From Rubritepida sp. (GTDB taxonomy: Bacteria; Pseudomonadota; Alphaproteobacteria; Acetobacterales; Acetobacteraceae): 17,990 nucleotides of DNA. Each line of letters begins with the position of its first letter. Positions within the stretch are counted from its first letter, which is position 1. The notes under the pieces were generated by a model. It did no database searches. It was given only the letters and a program-made list of their open reading frames with translations, and had not been told where the DNA came from. Both the position numbers and the translations under genes were made by a program. Shown here in pieces: positions 13,829-17,990 of this stretch. The stretch spans positions 1-17,990 of the forward strand of contig JACMRO010000335.1 of NCBI GenBank assembly GCA_014376425.1. The letters run 5' to 3'.

Positions 13829-14449
13829 ATGAACAAGATCACCCCGCTCAACCGCCTTGCCCCGCGCCCGACCCAGGCGCAAGCGGAGGAAGCGGTGAAG
13901 ACTTTGCTGCTGTGGGCCGGTGACGACCCGGCGCGTGAAGGGCTGCTGGACACCCCCAAACGCGTCGCCAAGGCCTACCGGGAATGGTTCGCGGGCTACG
14001 AGGACGACCCGCGCGATGTGCTGCTCCGCTCCTTTGAGGAGGTCGAGGGCTATGACGAAATGGTGGTGCTGCGCGACATCCGCCTGGAAAGCGTGTGCGA
14101 GCACCACATGGCGCCGATCATCGGCCGGGTGCATGTCGCTTACCTGCCGGCCGGGCGCGTGGTGGGCATCAGCAAGCTGGCGCGCGTCGTCGACGCCTTT
14201 GGCAAGCGCCTGCAGATCCAGGAAAAACTGACGGCACAGATCGCCAATACCATCCAGGAGGTGCTGCAGCCGCGCGGCGTGGCAGTGGTTGTGGATGCCG
14301 CGCACCAGTGCATGACCACGCGCGGGGTGCACAAGACCGGCGTGTCGATGGTCACCAGCCGTATGCTGGGTGCCTTCCGCGACGACCCCTCGACCCGGCG
14401 CGAGTTCCTGGCGATGATCCAGGGACATCGGGGCATGGTCGAGGGCTGA
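13829..14449 (+). CDS. folE: GTP cyclohydrolase I (type IA)
   Basis: FolE converts GTP to dihydroneopterin triphosphate, the first step of tetrahydrofolate synthesis; it is a cytosolic decamer. The 206-aa protein has the LDTPKRVAKAYREWFAGY N-terminal helix, the zinc-site motif SVCEHHMAPIIGRVHVAYLP with C90 and H93, and the third ligand C161 in AHQCMTTRG. GISKLARVVDAFGKRLQIQEKLTAQIA and GVHKTGVSMVTS complete the signature. Intact zinc ligands mark it as the zinc-dependent type IA rather than FolE2. ATG 13829 gives the family's usual N-terminal length. The more upstream frame overlaps rplI and has no conservation. It is in line with the ribosomal genes but 103 nt downstream. Confidence 0.97.
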   Translation: MNKITPLNRLAPRPTQAQAEEAVKTLLLWAGDDPAREGLLDTPKRVAKAYREWFAGYEDDPRDVLLRSFEEVEGYDEMVVLRDIRLESVCEHHMAPIIGRVHVAYLPAGRVVGISKLARVVDAFGKRLQIQEKLTAQIANTIQEVLQPRGVAVVVDAAHQCMTTRGVHKTGVSMVTSRMLGAFRDDPSTRREFLAMIQGHRGMVEG

Positions 14450-14491
14450 GCCCCCTTGCCGGACTCGGCCGGGAGGCCCCAGATCGTCGCC

Positions 14492-14914
14492 ATGTTGCAC
14501 ATGCTCAAACTATCCGTCGGCGTGAAGGAGGTGGGGCAGCTGCGCGCCATCCAGTCATGGCGCGCGGCGGCTGATCCGCCGCTGCGGCACCAGACGCGCT
14601 CGACGCCGAAGCGGCGGGACGAGATCATCGCCGGTGGCAGTATCTACTGGGTGATAGGCGGTTTCGTGCAGGTGCGGCAGCGCATCACCGACATCATCGG
14701 CGACCGGTGGGATGATGGCACGTCCTGCGCCGGGCTGGTGCTGGACCCGGTGCTGGTACCGGTGAGCGCGCGGCCGGTTAAGGCATTTCAGGGTTGGCGC
14801 TACCTCACCACGGCCGACGCGCCGGCCGACCTTGCCGACCTCGAGCAGGGCCATGGGGCCGCCGAGCTCCCACCAGCGCTGCTGCGGGAGTTGCGGGCGC
14901 TCTGCCTGATTTAA
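14492..14914 (+). CDS. DUF1489 family protein
   Basis: This 140-aa protein has no known function. It begins MLHMLKLSVGVKEVGQLRAIQ and contains RHQTRSTPKRRDEIIAGGSIYWVIGGFVQVRQRI, then CGLVLDP-like CAGLVLDPVLVPVSARPVKAFQGWRYL and a C-terminal LPPALLRELRALCLI. This matches my memory of the DUF1489 family, small proteins found mainly in alphaproteobacteria and described as having a conserved (H/T)(R)TP and W-R-YL pattern. The start could be ATG 14492 or 14501; 14492 gives the usual length. A GGGAGG sits 15 nt upstream, rather far. It begins 42 nt after folE and may share its transcript. Confidence 0.82.
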   Translation: MLHMLKLSVGVKEVGQLRAIQSWRAAADPPLRHQTRSTPKRRDEIIAGGSIYWVIGGFVQVRQRITDIIGDRWDDGTSCAGLVLDPVLVPVSARPVKAFQGWRYLTTADAPADLADLEQGHGAAELPPALLRELRALCLI

Positions 14915-15527
14915 GTCAGTGGCTGGGATGGAAGACCGAGCGCTTGTATGAAGCGCAGGCCACACGCCTCGGCCCGTCAAACGCGCCTGCTGATGGTAGC
15001 GCATGATGACGGTGTCGCCCGGGTGCCGCGGCGCGAAGATTGCTGTCCGAACAAGGTGGCGCCCAGTCGTCCAGCGTTTGCGGCGCCTGGTGAAACCTGT
15101 TCCCCTTGGCCCAGTGTAGGACGGGACCCACCGATGGCGCACGTGTTCTGGGGGCGAGGCGACGGGGCCAATTCGGCGCAGGTGGCGGCAAAAATCTGCG
15201 AGGGCTGGGATGCCCTTGCGTCGAGGAATCCAACGCGATCATGAATGCATAAACCCTCCTCGGCGGCACAAGGCGGGTGCTCGATAAGGCTAGGGCCAAC
15301 AGGGATCTGGTGCGCTTCGCCCACCACTTTACTTTTGCCGGTGAGGAGGAAATCAGCCAGGACGACCTACGAAAAATTCTCTCGATCCTGGCGCGACGAA
15401 AGACGGCCTGAACCCGAAAAACATCGTTAAGGTCGCCAGCGATGCCACGTCCTTCCGGCACACCACCGGGCGCCGGCTCGCAGGCGCCCTGAAGCCGAGC
15501 TTCGAGGCCTGAGGGCACCATCCGGCG
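14915..15527. other. gene-poor, apparently degraded segment
   Basis: About 610 nt lie between the DUF1489 stop and the end of the convergent chromate-transporter gene. No frame gives a recognisable intact protein. The minus strand is open across 14916-15521, but its product (rich in Arg, Pro and His, no motif) looks like a GC-rich artefact. The plus strand of the right half contains two short coding-like pieces in different frames (15253-15411 and about 15393-15512), which suggests a frameshifted relic. The left half shows only weak hints, such as a WLGWKTERLYEAQ-like stretch at 14916-14960. Base composition is slightly less GC-rich than in the flanking genes. Confidence 0.55.
15253..15411 (+). 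pseudogene. unassigned coding-like fragment
   Basis: From a stop at 15250-15252 this frame reads TLLGGTRRVLDKARANRDLV, then RFAHHFTFAGEEEISQDDLR and KILSILARRKTA-stop. The mix of helix-forming residues and the charge pattern look like real protein, unlike the surrounding frames. There is no ATG; GTG 15277 would give 44 aa, with no clear ribosome site. A second frame just downstream (DGLNPKNIVKVASD...LKPSFEA, stop at 15510-15512) could be its frameshifted continuation. I do not recognise the family. Confidence 0.3.
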
Positions 15528-16064
15528 TCACGGCAAACCAAGTCCGAACACCCCAACGCCCACCAGCCCGCCCGCCAGCAGGGCGTAGAGCGGGCTGCGG
15601 TTGCTGAGCCAGCTGAACAGCGCCGTGCCCGCCGTGATGGCAGGCGCCAGCCAGAAGCTTGCCGCCGCTTCCCCCAGGATGAAACCAGACGCGCCCATCA
15701 GCCCCAGCGCCAGCGGCACCAGCCCCGCCTGCGCCGGCCGGATCCACCACGCGCCGCGCAGCCGGTCGAGCCAGCCTGCCACGGTCCAGGCCAGCAGCGA
15801 TGCCGGCGTCAGGATGCCAATGGTGGCCAGCGCCATGCCGCTCCAGCTGCCGATCGCCATGCCCATCACGCTGGCCGAAAGGATGTTTGGCCCCGGTGCG
15901 GCCTGTGCCAGGGCATAGAGCTGGCTGAATGTCGCATCGTCCAGCCAGCCGCGGCTGTCGACCAGGATACGGTGCATCTCCGGCGCCAGGGCGTTGGCCC
16001 CGCCCACCGCCAGCAGGGACAGCAGGCCGAAGGTCAGCAGGATGTCGATCGGGTGCGGGCTCAA
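15528..16064 (-). CDS. chromate transporter, second half-size subunit (ChrA domain)
   Basis: This 178-aa membrane protein carries one CHR domain (PF02417). The N-terminal half has LLSLLAVGGANALAPEM and VDSRGWLDDATFSQLYALAQAAPGPNILSASVMG, the family's conserved W-x(5-10)-F plus A-x-PGPN block. It is followed by four to five hydrophobic segments. Short-chain ChrA proteins work as pairs of separately encoded domains, and this is the downstream member. The start codon is TTG at 16064, overlapping the TGA of the upstream gene as TTGA, which implies translational coupling. The family exports chromate or takes up or exchanges related anions. Without resistance genes nearby, the true substrate is uncertain. 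Confidence 0.88.
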   Translation of the reverse strand: MSPHPIDILLTFGLLSLLAVGGANALAPEMHRILVDSRGWLDDATFSQLYALAQAAPGPNILSASVMGMAIGSWSGMALATIGILTPASLLAWTVAGWLDRLRGAWWIRPAQAGLVPLALGLMGASGFILGEAAASFWLAPAITAGTALFSWLSNRSPLYALLAGGLVGVGVFGLGLP

Positions 16065-16681
16065 GCCTTAGGGACCCGCAGCGCCCGGCGCAGCGACATG
16101 CCCACGCAGAGCGGGCCGAAGACGAGGATGATCCAGAGCAGCGGCACCCGCCACCAGGCGGCCAGTGCCGCGATGGCCACAATGGCCGCTATCTGCTCGG
16201 GCGGCGGCTTCAGCCGGAAGCCGGACTTCAGCGCCGCCCCCAGCGCCATGCCGGCCGCCGCCGCTGCCACCCCCTTCATGAAGGCGCCCACCCATGGGTT
16301 GCCGCCGAACTCGCCCCACAGCAAGACCAGAGAGATCACCACGCCCAGCGGCAGCAGGAAGAAGCCGCCTAATGCGGACAGCGCGCCGGCCAGGCCGTGG
16401 CAACGCCGCCCATACATCACCGCGAAATTGCCAATGTTTGGGCCGGGGAGCACCTGGGCGAGGCCCAGCAGTTCGGCATAATCGCGCTCGGTCATCCAGC
16501 CGCGGCTATCGACCAGGACCTGACGGGCCCAGGCCACCGCGCCGCCGAAGGCCAGGCCGCCGATCTGCAGGAAGCCCAGGAACAATTCGCCGCAGGACGG
16601 CACGCGGGGTTGGCTCATGCGGGCAGCCAAGGCGTTGCGCCGCGGCTTGTCCAGGGCAGTCAGCGCCGGGCAGGCGGTCAT
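16061..16681 (-). CDS. chromate transporter, first half-size subunit (ChrA domain)
   Basis: This 206-aa membrane protein is the upstream member of a short-chain chromate transporter pair. It contains LFLGFLQIGGLAFGGAVAWA, VDSRGWMTERDYAELLGLAQVLPGPNIGNFAVMYG and a run of hydrophobic segments, all typical of the CHR domain. The start is uncertain: ATG 16681 has a weak AGGG site, while ATG 16618 (MSQPRVPSCGELFLGF) would match the family's usual short N-terminus. The gene lies 72 nt downstream of sua5, in the same direction, and overlaps the next gene by 4 nt. Confidence 0.88.
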   Translation of the reverse strand: MTACPALTALDKPRRNALAARMSQPRVPSCGELFLGFLQIGGLAFGGAVAWARQVLVDSRGWMTERDYAELLGLAQVLPGPNIGNFAVMYGRRCHGLAGALSALGGFFLLPLGVVISLVLLWGEFGGNPWVGAFMKGVAAAAAGMALGAALKSGFRLKPPPEQIAAIVAIAALAAWWRVPLLWIILVFGPLCVGMSLRRALRVPKA

Positions 16682-16753
16682 GCTGTGCCCTGTGCTTTAA
16701 CCATTGCCATTCCATCCGGGCGGCAGGCGGTGCCGATGACCCGACCGCTGCGG

Positions 16754-17749
16754 TCAGCGCCGGGGTGCAGCACTACCCGGTGGGGCATCACGCGGCGCCG
16801 CGGCACGCGCCAGCCGGTCGTTGATCGCGGCACCCAGGCCCGCCATCGGCACCGGCTGGGCGGCGATGGCGGTCAGCGCCAGCCGCCCGCCTTCCGCGTC
16901 CAGCCAGCGAAGGCCGCTGAACAGGCGGGCGGCGGCCTCGGCGGTATCGCCGGCGGGGGACAGATTCCAGCACGGTCCGGCTCCTGGCAGTGGCGCGCCG
17001 AAAGCGAGCAGCGCCTCGCCCACGCGCCAATGGGTCGCATTCAGCCGCAGCGGCAGGGCCGGCGCGTAATGCGACAGCAGCAGCCCTGGGCTGCGCAGCG
17101 TGGGCGCGGGGCCTGCGCCGGGCGGCAGCGTGGCCCCCACCGGCCCGATCACCGCTTCGATCGCCTCACGCGGCACGCCACCCGGCCGCAGCAGCACGGC
17201 GCCGCCGGCCGAGAGGTCCAGCACGCTACTCTCCACCCCCACAGCGCAGGCGCCGCCCTCCAGCACCGCGGCAATGCGGCCCGACAGCTCCTCCATGACA
17301 TGCGCGGCCGTGGTCGGGCTGACGCGGCCCGAGCGGTTGGCCGAAGGTGCTGCGATGGGGATGCCCGCGGCGCGCAGCAATGCCAATGCGCCGGGATGTG
17401 CGGGCACCCGCACCGCCAGCGTAGCCAGCCCGGCGCCTGCCAGCAGATCGATGCGGCTGCGCGGGTGGCGCGGCAGCACCATCGTCAAAGGCCCCGGCCA
17501 GAAGGCGGCGGCCAGCGCGACGGCGCGCGGGTTGGCGACCACTTCGGCGAAAGCCGCAGCCGCATCGGTAAAGTGGCAGATCAGCGGGTTGAAATGCGGC
17601 CGGCCCTTGGCCTCGAAAACGGCTGCGATGGCGCGGCCGTTCCGGGCATCGCCGCCCAGGCCATAGACGGTCTCGGTGGCGAAAGCGACGAGCTGCCCGG
17701 CACGCAGCAGAGCGGCCGCCTCGGCCGGGTCCTGCAGCAGCCGGGTCAT
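16754..17749 (-). CDS. L-threonylcarbamoyladenylate synthase (Sua5/TsaC type)
   Basis: This enzyme makes threonylcarbamoyl-AMP from threonine, bicarbonate and ATP, the first step of the t6A modification of ANN-decoding tRNAs. From ATG 17749 it is 331 aa. The YrdC domain has FATETVYGLGGDA (23-35), K48/R50 in FEAKGRPHFNPL, FWPGPLTMVL, RVPAHPGALALL, PSANRSGRVSPTT and VESSVLDLS. After about residue 205 (SPGLLLSHYAP) comes the extra C-terminal domain of the long Sua5 form, so it is Sua5-like rather than short TsaC. An in-frame ATG at 17821 would add 24 residues overlapping cysQ without conservation. The gene begins 19 nt after cysQ. Confidence 0.93.
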   Translation of the reverse strand: MTRLLQDPAEAAALLRAGQLVAFATETVYGLGGDARNGRAIAAVFEAKGRPHFNPLICHFTDAAAAFAEVVANPRAVALAAAFWPGPLTMVLPRHPRSRIDLLAGAGLATLAVRVPAHPGALALLRAAGIPIAAPSANRSGRVSPTTAAHVMEELSGRIAAVLEGGACAVGVESSVLDLSAGGAVLLRPGGVPREAIEAVIGPVGATLPPGAGPAPTLRSPGLLLSHYAPALPLRLNATHWRVGEALLAFGAPLPGAGPCWNLSPAGDTAEAAARLFSGLRWLDAEGGRLALTAIAAQPVPMAGLGAAINDRLARAAAPRDAPPGSAAPRR

Positions 17750-17768
17750 GCGAAGATGCGCGGCGCCA

Positions 17769-17990
17769 TCAATCCCGCCCCCAGGCAATGAAGCCCGCGT
17801 TGCGAAAATCGGGCTTGCCATAGGCCAGGCGTGCTCCCTCCATGTCTGTTACCCGGCCGCCGGCGGCTTCCACCAGCGCCTGCCCCGCGGCGCTGTCCCA
17901 TTCCATCGTCGTGCCCGGGCGAGGGATGACATCGGCCAGGCCCTCGGCCAGCACGGTGAACTTCATGGCCGAGCCCATCGGCCGGGTTTC
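17769..17990 (-). CDS. cysQ: 3'(2'),5'-bisphosphate nucleotidase CysQ, C-terminal end (partial, 5' end outside window)
   Basis: These are the last 73 codons of an inositol-monophosphatase-fold enzyme. The segment MGSAMKFTVLAEGLADVIPR followed by TTMEWDSAAGQALVEAAGG is the C-terminal metal-site block of the family (x-WDxAAG), with the Asp of EWDSAAGQA as a metal ligand. The end RVTDMEGARLAYGKPDF...GFIAWG is typical of CysQ, which removes the 3'-phosphate of PAP formed in sulfate assimilation. The frame stays open to the right edge of the window. It leads a minus-strand run with sua5 and the two chromate transporter genes. Confidence 0.85.
   Translation of the reverse strand, partial: ETRPMGSAMKFTVLAEGLADVIPRPGTTMEWDSAAGQALVEAAGGRVTDMEGARLAYGKPDFRNAGFIAWGRD

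Noticed and set aside
14916..15521. 201-codon minus-strand frame in the gene-poor segment
   Set aside because: It has no motif, an Arg/Pro/His-rich composition and no ribosome site; plus-strand pieces in the same region look more protein-like.
16397..17791. 464-codon plus-strand frame opposite sua5 and chrA
   Set aside because: The Gln/Arg/His-rich product has no domain, and the opposite strand has full Sua5 and ChrA signatures.
1..17990. tRNA, rRNA, CRISPR array, complete insertion sequence or prophage
   Set aside because: No cloverleaf-like segment, spaced direct-repeat array, transposase or integrase was found by eye. The tandem repeats seen are inside coding genes.

Overview
The window is about 18 kb of high-GC chromosomal DNA. 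Its gene content and order point to an alphaproteobacterium, most likely Rhodospirillales/Acetobacteraceae. The clues are an rpsF-rpsR-DUF2232-rplI ribosomal cluster, an aroE-coaE-dnaQ run, a uvrC/pgsA/moaD/moaE neighbourhood, a DUF1489 gene, frequent GTG starts and heavy use of GCC/GGC/CTG codons. The family-level call comes from remembered gene order and protein style, not from a search.

Layout. (1) 1-4177, plus strand: the 3' end of uvrC, a decayed AAA-ATPase relic, pgsA, a predicted lipoprotein, moaD, moaE and a polytopic membrane protein. The last three overlap by 7-8 nt and look translationally coupled. (2) 4199-5176, minus strand: a Tat-exported cyclase-family metal hydrolase, divergent from the next block. 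(3) 5288-7463, plus strand: aroE, coaE and dnaQ, overlapping tightly. (4) 7505-9362, minus strand: an LLM-class flavin oxidoreductase followed by an SDR oxidoreductase. (5) 9438-11246, plus strand: uup (ABC-F), then a PIN-toxin relic and a strong hairpin in front of the ribosomal operon. (6) 11503-14914, plus strand: rpsF, rpsR, DUF2232, rplI, folE and DUF1489. (7) 14915-15527: a stretch of about 610 bp with no recognisable intact gene. (8) 15528-17990, minus strand, reading leftward: the 3' end of cysQ, then sua5/tsaC and two half-size chromate-transporter genes.

Most genes are housekeeping: DNA repair and replication fidelity (UvrC, DnaQ), phospholipid head-group synthesis (PgsA), molybdopterin synthase (MoaD/MoaE), shikimate, CoA and folate-precursor steps (AroE, CoaE, FolE), translation (S6, S18, L9, Uup) and t6A tRNA modification (Sua5/TsaC).

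I found no convincing new defence, mobile or biosynthetic system. The less ordinary content is three sites of gene decay (an AAA-ATPase relic, a PIN/VapC-tail relic and an unassigned degraded segment), a low-complexity repeat insertion inside AroE, a strong bulged hairpin in the rpsF leader, and an uncharacterised membrane protein coupled to moaE.
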